Shown: positions 9,370-19,510, counted from the first letter of the stretch. The stretch is DNA of 64,000 bases from Pseudomonas yamanorum (GCF_900105735.1 NZ_LT629793.1:6510001-6574000); one strand, 5' to 3'. The notes: generated by a model from the letters alone, not told the origin. Numbers and translations are program-made.

Positions 9370-10349
<980 letters not shown>

Positions 10350-10353
<4 letters not shown>

Positions 10354-11873
10354 CCGCCAACGGCAAGAAACCCAAGGCCGAACCCGCTCCGCCCACCACA
10401 CTGTTTCTGTTTGGTGCCCATGGTGATTTGGTCAAGCGCCTGCTGATGCCGGCGCTGTACAACCTCAGTCGTGATGGACTGCTGGGTAACGGCTTGCGCA
10501 TCGTGGGCGTTGATCACAACGCCATCAGCGACGCCGATTTCGCCAAGAAACTCGAGGACTTCATTCGCACCGAGGCCGCCAGCAAGGTCAAGGGCAACGG
10601 CGATGACGGCCTGGACCCGCAATTGTGGGCTCAGTTGGCCAAGGGCATCAGCTACGTCGAGGGTGACTTCCTCGACGACGGCACCTATGCCGACATCGGC
10701 AAGAAGATCGCTGACAGTGGCACCGGCAACGCGGTGTTCTACCTGGCGACTGCGCCGCGTTTCTTCGCCGAAGTGGTGCAGCGCCTCGGCGCTGCCGGCT
10801 TGCTCGAAGAAACCCCGGAGGCGTTCCGCCGGGTGGTGATCGAAAAGCCTTTCGGCTCGGACCTCGCCACCGCCGAAGCGCTGAACGCCTGCCTGCTCAA
10901 AGTGATGAGCGAAAAGCAGATCTATCGCATCGACCATTACCTGGGCAAGGAAACCGTCCAGAACATCTTGATCAGCCGTTTTTCCAACGTGCTGTTCGAG
11001 GCGTTCTGGAACAACCACTACATTGACCACGTGCAAATCACCGCCGCCGAGACCGTCGGCGTGGAAACCCGTGGCAGCTTCTTCGAGCACACCGGCACGT
11101 TGCGGGACATGGTGCCCAATCACCTGTTCCAATTGCTGGCGATGGTCGCCATGGAACCGCCAGCCGCCTTTGGCGCCGATGCGGTGCGGGGCGAGAAGGC
11201 CAAGGTGATCGGAGCCATACGGCCCTGGTCGCTGGAAGACGCACGGGCCAACTCGGTGCGCGGTCAGTACACCGCCGGTGAAGTCGCCGGCAAGCAACTG
11301 CCGGGTTACCGTGAAGAGGCCAACGTTGCGCCCGACAGCAGCACCGAGACCTTCGTCGCCCTCAAGGTGATGATCGACAACTGGCGCTGGGTGGGTGTGC
11401 CGTTTTACCTGCGCACCGGCAAGCGCATGAGCATCCGCGACACCGAGATCATCATCTGCTTCAAGCCGGCGCCTTACGCGCAGTTCCGTGATACCGAGGT
11501 CGATGAACTCAGGCCGACGTACCTGAAGATCCAGATCCAGCCGAACGAAGGCATGTGGTTCGACCTGCTGGCGAAAAAGCCTGGGCCGGCCCTGGACATG
11601 GCCAATGTGGAGCTGGGTTTTGCCTACAAGGACTTCTTCGAGATGCAGCCGTCGACGGGTTACGAAACCTTGATCTACGACTGCATGACCGGCGACCAGA
11701 CCTTGTTTCAACGCGCTGACAACATCGAAAACGGCTGGCGTGCGGTGCAGCCATTCCTCGATGCGTGGAAACAGGATGACGGGATCCAGGCCTACAAGGC
11801 AGGCGAAGATGGTCCGGCGGCAGCCGATGCACTCTTGGCCCGCGATGGCCGTACCTGGCACAGCCTCGGATGA
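10350..11873 (+). CDS. zwf: Glucose-6-phosphate 1-dehydrogenase
   Basis: A 507-residue enzyme oxidising glucose 6-phosphate to 6-phosphogluconolactone, feeding the Entner-Doudoroff and pentose phosphate pathways. The coenzyme fingerprint [19 protein letters not shown] is near the N-terminus, and the active-site signature [13 protein letters not shown] lies around residues 193-205. Full family length. The start ATG overlaps the gnd stop (ATGA), so the two are translationally coupled. The gnd-adjacent isozyme corresponds in position to ZwfB of P. putida rather than the hexR-linked ZwfA; coenzyme preference is not evident from sequence. Confidence 0.95.
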
Positions 11874-12694
11874 GTGACTTGCCGAGTCAACCCATCCGCT
11901 TTGTGTTGAGTGATATGGACGGCACGTTGCTACATCCGGATCACAGCCTCAGCCAACGCACCATTGATACGGTTCGCGCCTTGCGCGCGGCCGGGGTGTT
12001 TTTCAGCCTGGCCAGCGGGCGACCGCCCAAGGCCATGCGTCAGCAGGTCGAAGCACTGGGCATCGATGTGCCCATTGCCGGCTTTAATGGCGGCACGCTG
12101 GTCAATCCCGACGGCAGTATTCTGGTGGCGCATCACTTGCCGGCAGAAGCGGCGCTGGTGGCATTGGCTTTATTTACGCCGCAGCCGGACGTAGAAGTCT
12201 GGCTGTTTGCCGACGGCGACTGGCTGCGCCGCGATCCTGGCGGGCCGATGGCGGTTCGCGAGGAACATGGCCTGGGCTATCCAGCCATCGTCGTGGAGAG
12301 CTTCGAGCCGTTTCTGGATCGGGTCGACAAGATTGTGGCGGCCAGTACCAATACCCAGTTGTTGGTCGAGCTTGAGGCGCAGTTGCAGCCGAGAGTCGAG
12401 GGGCTGGCGCAGGTGTCCCGCTCGCAGCCGGTGTTCCTGGATGTGACCGCGATGAAGGCCAACAAGGGCGAAGCCTTGAAGACCCTCGCGGCGCACCTCG
12501 GTGTGCCGCTGGAACAGACGGCGGCCATCGGCGATGGCGGCAACGACCCGGCTATGTTTCACGTGGCGGGGCTGTCGATTGCCATGGGCCAGGCCGAAGA
12601 AGTGGTCAAGCGCCAGGCCAGCGTCGTAACCGGCAGTAATGTCGATGACGGTGCGGCGGAAGCCATAGAGCGGTTTATTCTCTCGGCCGATTGA
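11870..12694 (+). CDS. Cof-type HAD-superfamily phosphatase
   Basis: A 274-residue HAD-IIB (Cof-like) hydrolase, probably a sugar-phosphate or small-phosphate phosphatase. Motif I is SDMDGTLL (nucleophile and acid Asp near residues 14-16). A large C2B cap occupies about 85-195, and the terminal motif AIGDGGNDPAMF supplies the Mg-binding acids. It overlaps the zwf stop by 4 bases, so gnd, zwf and this gene form one coupled operon. A role in dephosphorylating a pentose-phosphate or gluconate intermediate is attractive but only inferred from this linkage. Confidence 0.9.
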   Translation: MSDLPSQPIRFVLSDMDGTLLHPDHSLSQRTIDTVRALRAAGVFFSLASGRPPKAMRQQVEALGIDVPIAGFNGGTLVNPDGSILVAHHLPAEAALVALALFTPQPDVEVWLFADGDWLRRDPGGPMAVREEHGLGYPAIVVESFEPFLDRVDKIVAASTNTQLLVELEAQLQPRVEGLAQVSRSQPVFLDVTAMKANKGEALKTLAAHLGVPLEQTAAIGDGGNDPAMFHVAGLSIAMGQAEEVVKRQASVVTGSNVDDGAAEAIERFILSAD

Positions 12695-12715
12695 TTGGCA
12701 ACCCCACTAATAAGT

Positions 12716-12752
12716 AGTCAGCTATGCAAAGTTGCAACTTGCATAGCTGACT
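12716..12752. repeat. Perfect 14-bp inverted repeat between convergent genes
   Basis: Arms AGTCAGCTATGCAA (12716-12729) and TTGCATAGCTGACT (12739-12752) flank a 9-base loop that is itself partly palindromic (GTTGCAAC). It lies between the HAD gene and a convergent gene, where a bidirectional terminator is expected, but there is no T tract and the stem is only moderately GC-rich. A regulator operator is the alternative. Confidence 0.6.
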
Positions 12753-12831
12753 ATCTACTCGTGTTATTACTGGTCAATATACTGCGCAGCCCAGCGGCAC
12801 ACTTTCTGGTGCCGCCCCGCACGAGTTTCAG

Positions 12832-13092
12832 TTACTTGGGCATTGCCCAGGATTGCAACTGATAGCCATCTTTATCGAGTTCAGCGCGGGCCTGCAACAG
12901 CAAGTCCTCGAGCTGTGCCGGGTCGGAATAAGTGCTGGAAGACAGCTGCTTGCTACCGATACGGGTATTGGTGCGGTCGATGACGCTCAGGCTCAGGGCG
13001 CCGTTGCCGTCGTGCCAGGCCACACATTGAAAGGGCTGGAAAGCACGGTCTGCGATCAAAAGAGCTTCGTTGATGCGGAGCGGGGCGTTCAT
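12832..13092 (-). CDS. Conserved-looking small protein, unknown function
   Basis: An 86-residue soluble protein beginning MNAPLRINEALLIADRAFQP and ending QLQSWAMPK. It has no signal peptide, membrane segment or cysteine-rich motif apart from a single Cys in FQCVAW. The pattern of short beta-strands followed by an acidic helix (DPAQLEDLLLQARAELDKDG) suggests a compact alpha/beta protein. The start ATG has a GAGAAG-like Shine-Dalgarno. It stands alone, convergent with the gnd operon. I do not recognise the family. Confidence 0.65.
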   Translation of the reverse strand: MNAPLRINEALLIADRAFQPFQCVAWHDGNGALSLSVIDRTNTRIGSKQLSSSTYSDPAQLEDLLLQARAELDKDGYQLQSWAMPK

Positions 13093-13347
13093 GGGGTCTT
13101 CTCTCTAAATGCCCATTCAAGTGAAGTCGTTGGTTGGGCGTGCCTAACGACTGGTTACTTGTACTGATGCACGATCACCGGGTACGGGTCACATGTTAGA
13201 AGAAGATTTTTTAACTTTCCCTGATTAAAGTCATGTAAGGGGCTATGTTGAAAGCCTCATGAAAGTTACGCCGCGACATTTGACCGCACCCGACTGTTGG
13301 AAAAGGGCAGGTTTGTGTGCGGCTTATAACGAATGGGTACAAAGGTA

Positions 13348-13422
13348 GCGTCAAAATCTTGCTAGTGTTGCCAGCAGGCTTTCCAAATAACTGTTTTTGA
13401 ATAACTTTAACGATTTTGACGC
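13348..13422. repeat. Spaced 11-bp inverted repeat upstream of the sigma-54 activator gene
   Basis: GCGTCAAAATC (13348-13358) and its exact complement GATTTTGACGC (13412-13422) flank 53 bases, just before the activator start at 13435. The span 13093-13434 has no other gene. The two arms could be a split operator or a leader hairpin; no assignment is possible. Confidence 0.4.
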
Positions 13423-13434
13423 CAAGGAATAGTC

Positions 13435-14763
13435 ATGATTGTTGCACCTGCGCCGCGCCGTCTGCTTGTGGTCGATCCCTGTGATGACTGCCACGGGCTA
13501 TTACCGGGTTTGCGCACCGCGGGGTGGGACGTGGACAGCTGTGCCCTCGAGTCGGTGGGCGAGCGCTCCTGCGACGTGGGATTGTTGCGCCTGCAGCCGT
13601 TCCATCTGGAGCGGCCTGAAGCGGTCAAGGAGCTGATCAGCCGCAGCGGCACCGAGTGGATTGCCGTGCTTAACCAGGAAGTGCTGCGCCTGCAGAATGT
13701 CGGCGATTTTGTCTGCGAGTGGTTCTTCGACTTCCATACCTTGCCGTTCGATGTGTCCCGGGTGCAGGTCACCCTGGGCCGCGCCTTTGGCATGGCGCGC
13801 CTGCGGGGCAAGGGCAACAACGCGCCTGCCGGCCAGCCGGAACATGAATTGCTGGGCGACAGCCGCCCCATTCGCGAACTGCGCAAACTGCTCGCCAAAC
13901 TGGCGCCGACCGAGTCCCCGGTGTTGATTCGCGGCGACAGCGGCACCGGTAAGGAACTCGTCGCCCGCACACTGCATCGCCAATCCCAGCGCCACGCCAA
14001 ACCGTTTGTGGCGATCAATTGCGGGGCGATCCCCGAGCACCTGATCCAGTCCGAACTGTTTGGCCATGAGAAGGGCGCCTTTACCGGTGCCCATCAGCGC
14101 AAGATCGGGCGGATCGAGGCGGCGCATGGTGGCACGTTGTTTCTCGATGAAATCGGCGACTTGCCCATGGAGCTGCAAGCCAACCTGCTGCGTTTTCTCC
14201 AGGAAAAACAGATCGAGCGCGTCGGCGGCAGCCAACCGATTCCGGTGGATGTGCGGGTATTGGCAGCCACCCACGTTGACCTGGAAGCCGCGGTGGCAAA
14301 GGGCGCCTTTCGGGAAGACTTGTATTACCGGCTTAACGTCCTGCAAGTGGTGACTGCGCCGTTGCGCGAGCGCCATGGTGACGTGGCGATGCTGGCCAAC
14401 CATTTCTCACACTTCTACAGCCAGGAAACCGGCCGGCGTCCCCGCAGCTTCAGTGAAGACGCGCTGGTGGCCATGGGCGAGCACGGTTGGCCGGGCAATG
14501 TGCGGGAGTTGGCCAACCGCGTGCGGCGTGGCCTGGTACTGGCTGAAGGGCGGCAAATCGAAGCCGTTGATCTGGGACTGCAAAGCCAGCAGGCAATCGC
14601 GCTGCCGATGGCTACACTGGAAGATTACAAGCACCGTGCCGAACGTCAGGCGCTGTGCGATGTGCTCAACCGGCATAGCGACAACCTGAGTGTCGCGGCC
14701 CGTGTGCTGGGGGTTTCCCGGCCGACGTTCTACCGGTTGCTGCACAAACACCAGATCCGCTAG
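13435..14763 (+). CDS. VpsR-like sigma-54-dependent activator, probable fap regulator
   Basis: A 442-residue bacterial enhancer-binding protein. The N-terminal 125 residues resemble the VpsR receiver-like domain, but the place of the acceptor Asp appears to be Arg52 (GLLRLQ). The AAA+ domain has Walker A GDSGTGKE (167-174), the sigma-54 loop GAFTGA (214-219) and Walker B TLFLDEIGD (234-242). The C-terminal FIS-type helix-turn-helix is LSVAARVLGVSRPTFYRLL. VpsR of Vibrio responds to c-di-GMP, so this protein may too (inference). It is convergent with fapF across a shared terminator, and palindromes with half-site GTGTTTCA lie upstream of a sigma-54 promoter before fapA. Control of fap is therefore likely. 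Confidence 0.9.
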   Translation: MIVAPAPRRLLVVDPCDDCHGLLPGLRTAGWDVDSCALESVGERSCDVGLLRLQPFHLERPEAVKELISRSGTEWIAVLNQEVLRLQNVGDFVCEWFFDFHTLPFDVSRVQVTLGRAFGMARLRGKGNNAPAGQPEHELLGDSRPIRELRKLLAKLAPTESPVLIRGDSGTGKELVARTLHRQSQRHAKPFVAINCGAIPEHLIQSELFGHEKGAFTGAHQRKIGRIEAAHGGTLFLDEIGDLPMELQANLLRFLQEKQIERVGGSQPIPVDVRVLAATHVDLEAAVAKGAFREDLYYRLNVLQVVTAPLRERHGDVAMLANHFSHFYSQETGRRPRSFSEDALVAMGEHGWPGNVRELANRVRRGLVLAEGRQIEAVDLGLQSQQAIALPMATLEDYKHRAERQALCDVLNRHSDNLSVAARVLGVSRPTFYRLLHKHQIR

Positions 14764-14776
14764 GGCGGGTAAACCG

Positions 14777-14814
14777 AAAAGCCCCGCAACGACCTTTATC
14801 GTTGCGGGGCTTTT
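14777..14814. terminator. Bidirectional terminator between activator gene and fapF
   Basis: Perfect 16-bp arms AAAAGCCCCGCAACGA (14777-14792) and TCGTTGCGGGGCTTTT (14799-14814) with a 6-base loop. A GC-rich stem with A/T tracts on both sides serves both strands. Confidence 0.9.
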
Positions 14815-14828
14815 CCCGTTGTCACGCC

Positions 14829-16142
14829 TTAAAAGTAGTACGGGAACTTCAGGCTGAAGCTGAACGAAGGCGCATCCGGCGTGATCCCGATGGCCAGGTT
14901 CGGCACGATCGTCAGGTTGTCGGTCGCCGCAATCGTCATGCCCACGTTGAAGTAACCCGCGTTGGCGTCGCTGGAAACCACCGACTGCCAGTCGCCGCCA
15001 TCCGGCTTGAGCTTACTCTTGCGTTGCACCAGGTCGGACACCGAGAACGACATACTCATCTTCTCGTTCAACGCAAACGCCACGCCTGCGCCGATCTGGA
15101 AGCTGTCGCCCAGCTGTACCTTGCCGGGGACTTTCTCGACAGGGTTGGAGCTGATATCGCTGAACGAGTCCTCGATGTTATGGGTATACGACAGCGAGCC
15201 AAACAGCACGGCAGGGTCGAAGGTCTTGACCAGCGAAATCCCCGGCGTGATCGACCACACACCGTTGCCGGTCGGCAGGTTTTCCGGCACATAAAGGTTG
15301 GTGTTGCTCGGCGACTGGATCAGCTTGATGCCAAACGGGTCTTCGCCGGTGGGCGCCTTGACCCGCACCGATACCACCGCATCCGGCAGGTTGACGCTCT
15401 CGTCGAGGAACTTGTAGGCAATCCCGAAGTTGACGTCACCAATGGTTGGATTACGCGTGACCGATTGTTCCGAGGTCGCCGTGCCGCTGCCGCCGTTGGC
15501 ACCGCCGGACTGGTAGGTTGACTCGCGGTATACCACCGGCACGTTCACGTCGAACTGCCAACGGTTGTCGAGGTTATAGCGGCCCGTGAGGTCGACGGTC
15601 CAGTTATCGGACTTGATCCGGTCCAGGTTGATGTTGCCGAGGAAGATCGAGTCCAGCGCCAAAAAGCCGTTGAGGGTCAACTGGCGCGCGTCATAACGGG
15701 AATAGGTCACGCCGGTTTCGAAGCTGAACTTGCCGTTGCCAAAGAATCCGCTGGCTTCGTTATACAGGTTGCTCACGCTTTGCGCCGGGGCTGAATCGTC
15801 CTTGAGGGACTGGCCGTAGGATGCGCCACCGGCTGCACCGCCCGAGGCCGCAGCCGCGCCGACGCCAGGCGTGTTGCCCGCCACGGTGGTGCCGCCTTTC
15901 TGGAAATCTGCCGGGGATTTGGCCAGGCGTTTCGGCGGCGGGGCCGCCGGCTGTTCTTCAACCTGGCGTACCCGTTGTTCCAGCACCGCCAGTGCTTTTT
16001 GCTGCACTTCGTAGCGTTGCTTGAGTTCCAGCAATTCCTTTTTCAATGTGTCGATGTCGGCGTCCGGCGCTGCATACAACATGGATGCGGGCAGGAGCGT
16101 GCTTAAACAAATTACAGCCCGGAGCGATAGCGATCGATGCAT
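14829..16142 (-). CDS. fapF: FapF, outer-membrane amyloid secretion channel
   Basis: A 437-residue outer-membrane beta-barrel that exports Fap amyloid subunits. A signal peptide (about 1-24, ending YAA) precedes an N-terminal coiled coil (about 28-65, heptads in [18 protein letters not shown]) that trimerises and gates the pore. A Gly/Ala/Ser-rich linker follows, then a barrel from about residue 130 to the C-terminal FSLKFPYYF with a terminal aromatic residue. It is the last gene of fapABCDEF, 49 bases after fapE, and ends at a bidirectional terminator. Order and architecture fit the family. Confidence 0.95.
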   Translation of the reverse strand: MHRSLSLRAVICLSTLLPASMLYAAPDADIDTLKKELLELKQRYEVQQKALAVLEQRVRQVEEQPAAPPPKRLAKSPADFQKGGTTVAGNTPGVGAAAASGGAAGGASYGQSLKDDSAPAQSVSNLYNEASGFFGNGKFSFETGVTYSRYDARQLTLNGFLALDSIFLGNINLDRIKSDNWTVDLTGRYNLDNRWQFDVNVPVVYRESTYQSGGANGGSGTATSEQSVTRNPTIGDVNFGIAYKFLDESVNLPDAVVSVRVKAPTGEDPFGIKLIQSPSNTNLYVPENLPTGNGVWSITPGISLVKTFDPAVLFGSLSYTHNIEDSFSDISSNPVEKVPGKVQLGDSFQIGAGVAFALNEKMSMSFSVSDLVQRKSKLKPDGGDWQSVVSSDANAGYFNVGMTIAATDNLTIVPNLAIGITPDAPSFSFSLKFPYYF

Positions 16143-16191
16143 GAAATAAGCCGTCCCTTTCTAATGCGCAAGTGTCGAGGCACAGCGTAGT

Positions 16192-16941
16192 TCAATATCC
16201 GTTAGGGCGAAGGCCCTTGAGCTGATTCAGGTTTAGGTTCTGACCCAAATTGTTCAAACCGTTGTTGCCCAGCACCACATTGAGCTGCGTCATGTTGCTC
16301 ACAAAGTTGCTGTTACCCTGCAAAACCGTGCCTTGCAAGACATTGCCAGCGCCGATCTGCTGCAACGAGTTGCCCTGGTTGTTGTTGGCCAGGATCGCCA
16401 TTTGCAGCCCGCCATTGGCGGCCGATACCGTGACCTGGCCGGCGCCGGTGCTGCCGGTGACCGATTGGCCAGCCACCAGCGCTTGCCCGGATTGCACGAT
16501 ATTGGCCGGTGACAAGCCGTTCTGGTTCACATGGATATTCACGTTATTGCTGGCGGTGTTGCCATCGCCAGCGGCGCGCACGCTTTGGGTCACGCCCTGG
16601 CCACTGCCCAGGCCTGCGCCACCGACCACCGTACCGGTGCCATTGGGTTGATTGGGCGAGACTTTGGTGGGGCTGTCGGTTACCTGCACATAAAACTGCG
16701 GGGTGACGGTCGACGCGTTGACGTTCATGCTGGCCGAGCCGGTCACGCTGTCGCCGGCGGCATTGGTCCAGGTGCTGCTCATCACGATGCCAAAGCTGAT
16801 GATCCGCCCCGGCATGACGTAGCGGCCGCGCAAGTCGGCCAGTTCCGAGTCCCTTATTTCAATCGGCTTGAACACCGATGACGCGTAAGCGGGCATTGAG
16901 GCTGCCAGGCACATGACCGTCAGCCAACGGTAAGTGTTCAT
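16192..16941 (-). CDS. fapE: FapE, amyloid-associated secreted protein
   Basis: A 249-residue secreted protein; the signal peptide spans residues 1-20 (cleavage after YAS). The mature part is rich in Asn, Gln, Gly and Val, with repeated strand-turn stretches such as NNVNIHVNQNGLSPANIVQS and GNVLQGTVLQGNSNF, and it ends in an Asn-rich tail (LNNLGQNLNLNQL). FapE is known as a minor component of purified Fap fibres and is needed for correct assembly. It lies between fapD (37 bases upstream) and fapF. Family assignment rests on composition plus operon position. Confidence 0.93.
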   Translation of the reverse strand: MNTYRWLTVMCLAASMPAYASSVFKPIEIRDSELADLRGRYVMPGRIISFGIVMSSTWTNAAGDSVTGSASMNVNASTVTPQFYVQVTDSPTKVSPNQPNGTGTVVGGAGLGSGQGVTQSVRAAGDGNTASNNVNIHVNQNGLSPANIVQSGQALVAGQSVTGSTGAGQVTVSAANGGLQMAILANNNQGNSLQQIGAGNVLQGTVLQGNSNFVSNMTQLNVVLGNNGLNNLGQNLNLNQLKGLRPNGY

Positions 16942-16978
16942 CGTTTGCTCCTGGAGCGTCCTGCTCCTTATTGCGCTT

Positions 16979-17659
16979 CTAGAAGAAGTCGCTCTGGATA
17001 AAACCGAAGTCCATCAACTCACTGTCCCGAACCGGACTGAACTCATTGATTCTGTTTTTGGCGGTCAGCGGTGTGGGCGGGTCAAGCAGCACGTTGGTTT
17101 TGTCATAGCCTTCGCCCAGTACGGCGAAGACGATGCCATTCCAGCCTTTGACGAAGTCGTCCTTGGCATAGCGTTTGTGACCCAATACCGGGTCGCCGAT
17201 GTAGACCCAGTCCTTGTCGGCACGCTGCATCACCACGAAGTGCTTGTAGCCACGGATCTCCAGCAGCACCACCACCGGGATTTTCACCGTGAGCAGTGTG
17301 TCGGCGTTGATCCGGTAACCCCGGGCGCGCATGCCGATGCTTTCCAGGTAACGCTTCATGTCCAGCATGGAGAAACCCTGGGTGCGGACCAGGTCCTGAT
17401 CGGCGTTGACCAGCATGCCTTTGATGATGTGGTCTTCATCCACATCCATCCAGTAGGCCTGGCGCAGGATGGTGGCCAGGGCGGCGGCACCGCAGCTGAA
17501 ATCGGTTTTCTGTTCCACCAGGTTGGCGAACTTGCGTTCACGGATGCTCTCGACCTTCTTGAAGATCACGCCACCGCCGGGCATGGCAGCAATCGCCATT
17601 TGCCCCGCCCAAGTCGGGCCGGTGAGCAATAACAGGAGGGTGAGGGCGATGATCCGCAT
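16979..17659 (-). CDS. fapD: FapD, C39-type cysteine protease
   Basis: A 226-residue periplasmic C39-like peptidase with a signal peptide (1-18, ending TWA). The catalytic Cys56 lies in KTDFSCGAAALATIL, His140 in GYKHFVVM and Asp156 in YIGDPVLG, so the full C39 triad is present. FapD is thought to process or gate the Fap export machinery. It is the first gene after the internal terminator that follows fapC, so its expression relative to fapABC may depend on read-through. Confidence 0.95.
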   Translation of the reverse strand: MRIIALTLLLLLTGPTWAGQMAIAAMPGGGVIFKKVESIRERKFANLVEQKTDFSCGAAALATILRQAYWMDVDEDHIIKGMLVNADQDLVRTQGFSMLDMKRYLESIGMRARGYRINADTLLTVKIPVVVLLEIRGYKHFVVMQRADKDWVYIGDPVLGHKRYAKDDFVKGWNGIVFAVLGEGYDKTNVLLDPPTPLTAKNRINEFSPVRDSELMDFGFIQSDFF

Positions 17660-17687
17660 GATCGAATGGCCTGGTGGACACTGGAAT

Positions 17688-17714
17688 AAAAAGGGGCCTT
17701 GTTGCCAAGGCCCC
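17688..17714 (-). terminator. Internal terminator/attenuator between fapC and fapD
   Basis: A 9-bp perfect stem GGGGCCTTG (17693-17701) / CAAGGCCCC (17706-17714) with loop TTGC. On the minus strand it is followed by five T's and AT-rich sequence (A's at 17688-17692). It has the form of a complete intrinsic terminator but lies inside the operon, 6 bases after the fapC stop. Confidence 0.8.
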
Positions 17715-17720
17715 GTTGCA

Positions 17721-18437
17721 TCAGAAACGTACGCCGGAGGAAATCACAGTGGTGTTGCCCTGTTGATTGCCCACGCCTGCAGCAATGTTGGCGCCCAGGT
17801 TGCCCGAAGAGCCATTAAGCGAGTTGTTGGCGCTGGCGTTGTTCACGACAGGCAGGTAGGTGCTGCTGCCCCAGTGGCCGGACTGAGTAGCCACGGTATT
17901 GAGGAAGGTGTTGTCGACGCTGGTTTGAGTGGTGTTGCTCGATGCAGCGGCGGCGGCACCACTGGCAGTAGCAATTGCCAGTTGGTTTTTCTGTTGGTTG
18001 AAGTTACCCGACGCAGCGTTCACACCCAGGTTGCCGGAGCTGCCGTTGGCCGAGTTGTTGAGCGACGCGTTGTTGTGGGTAGCCACCTGGATCGAGGTGT
18101 TGTTGTGGTTGTCTTGGGTAATGGTGCCCAGGGCAAACACGGTAGCTGCATCGCCGGCGGCAATGGCTGTCTGGTTATCTTGTTGGTTGCCGTCGCCGGC
18201 GGCGATGTTGGCCTGGGCGTTGCCGCTGCTGCCGTTCAACGAGTTGTTGGCCGATGCGTTGTTCTGAGTGCCGAGATTGAGCACTTTGTTGCTGCTGGTC
18301 GACTGTGCATCGGAAACCGCTGCCACTACCGAGGTAGGAGCAGGTTGAGGGTGGTGATAGCCACCGGCGTGTGCGGCACTGGCGACGATTGCAGCGAGAG
18401 CGAAGGCCAGTGGTTTAAGAGCCATTGTAGTTTTCAT
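17721..18437 (-). CDS. fapC: FapC, major functional amyloid subunit
   Basis: The main fibre-forming protein, 238 residues, with a signal peptide at 1-24 (ending AHA). Three imperfect repeats are visible at about 59-93, 121-156 and 199-233, sharing NNASANNSLNGSSGN followed by an IAAGDGNQQ-type turn; these stack as the amyloid core. Linkers are short (about 27 and 42 residues), so the protein is small for a FapC. No cysteine is present. It is 67 bases downstream of fapB and ends directly before an intrinsic terminator, consistent with a high fapABC output. Confidence 0.95.
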   Translation of the reverse strand: MKTTMALKPLAFALAAIVASAAHAGGYHHPQPAPTSVVAAVSDAQSTSSNKVLNLGTQNNASANNSLNGSSGNAQANIAAGDGNQQDNQTAIAAGDAATVFALGTITQDNHNNTSIQVATHNNASLNNSANGSSGNLGVNAASGNFNQQKNQLAIATASGAAAAASSNTTQTSVDNTFLNTVATQSGHWGSSTYLPVVNNASANNSLNGSSGNLGANIAAGVGNQQGNTTVISSGVRF

Positions 18438-18504
18438 GGTATTTCCCCTTGCTTCTAATTAGTTGGTTAAGTGTTGGTACGGTCCAGCTTCAAGCTCCAA
18501 TGAA

Positions 18505-19062
18505 TCATTGGATCTGTACGTTCAGGGCGTTAGCCATGCGGTTCCCCACCCCGGCACTCTGATTCACCTGTACCACTCCACGGCTGCCGGTGAAGGCCTG
18601 GTCGCTTGTGACGACCTGGCGGCTGCCAGTGGTAGAGGTGAACCCTGAGTTTGGTGATAGCGCCACGTTCTGTTGCGACATGGCGCTGTCGTCGATGCTT
18701 TGCGGGCCAGCGTTTACGCTGATCCGCACGGCATTGATCATCTGGTTGTTGGCCCCGGCCGACTGGTTGACGCCCAGCACACCGTTGCCATTGCTGAAAG
18801 AGTTGCCCTGGATCGCTACTTTGGCGCTCTGGGAGCGGTCGGCTGGTGCGCCGCCGAGGGTCTGGCTGATCGAGCCGCCAGCCTGGGTGTTAGTGCCTGT
18901 TGAAATGGCGCGGCTGTTGAGTTGTTGCTGCTGATCGCCGGCCGCCTGGTTGATCGAGACGACGCCGTTGTATTGCTTGCCGGAGTTGTCGATCACTGCG
19001 CTGTTGTCAGCCATGGCGGCCGAGCAGCCCAGGATCGCGAGGAATAACCAGGAATATTTCAT
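18505..19062 (-). CDS. fapB: FapB, minor amyloid subunit / nucleator
   Basis: A 185-residue secreted protein, signal peptide 1-18 (ending AMA). It carries three curlin-like repeats near residues 29-55, 86-117 and 154-185, each with the core G-V-(x)2-(V/I)-N-Q-(A/S)-A-G as in VVSINQAAG, VLGVNQSAG and VVQVNQSAG. FapB is known to be present in small amounts in fibres and is proposed to nucleate FapC. One base separates it from fapA, so the two are tightly coupled. Confidence 0.94.
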   Translation of the reverse strand: MKYSWLFLAILGCSAAMADNSAVIDNSGKQYNGVVSINQAAGDQQQQLNSRAISTGTNTQAGGSISQTLGGAPADRSQSAKVAIQGNSFSNGNGVLGVNQSAGANNQMINAVRISVNAGPQSIDDSAMSQQNVALSPNSGFTSTTGSRQVVTSDQAFTGSRGVVQVNQSAGVGNRMANALNVQIQ

Positions 19063-19063
19063 C

Positions 19064-19510
19064 TCATTGGCCCCCCATCAGGCTGCCGATGTTGTTCAGG
19101 GGCGCCATGCCACGGGAGATTGAGCCGTTGATCTGGCCGGAGAGACTGGAGCCGCCGCCATGACCGGCCGCTGCACCACCACCGAGACCCGCGCCGCCAC
19201 CGTTGTTGGTCAGGCCGGGCAGGTTGCCGCCAGGCAGGATGGCGCGAGTGATGCTGGAGCCGCTGCTGATGTTGGCGTAGTCGTTGTCGCTCAGCTCGCT
19301 GGTGGCCCGCAGGATCTGGGGAGCCGGGTTGGCGTTCACGGTAGTGGGGTTGGGGTCAACGCCGGCAGAGCGGCCGGCCATGTGGCCGTGGACGGTGCGT
19401 TGAATCACGATCACGCCGTCGCCTGCCGCGAGCACTGGGAGGCTCACGCTGGTACTCAGTACACAGCTGATCAGCAGGAGGCTCAATGAGCCTGGATTAA
19501 GTGTCTTCAC
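19064..19510 (-). CDS. fapA: FapA, amyloid assembly modulator
   Basis: The first gene of the fap operon, encoding 148 residues with a signal peptide of about 29 residues (ending VLA). The mature protein is short and Gly/Asn/Ala-rich, with [18 protein letters not shown] near the middle and a C-terminal [14 protein letters not shown] segment. FapA influences which subunit dominates the fibre and is regarded as a chaperone-like component. Translation begins at GTG 19510, with AAGGAA 8 bases upstream. A sigma-54 promoter lies about 55 bases upstream of this start. Confidence 0.92.
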   Translation of the reverse strand: MKTLNPGSLSLLLISCVLSTSVSLPVLAAGDGVIVIQRTVHGHMAGRSAGVDPNPTTVNANPAPQILRATSELSDNDYANISSGSSITRAILPGGNLPGLTNNGGGAGLGGGAAAGHGGGSSLSGQINGSISRGMAPLNNIGSLMGGQ

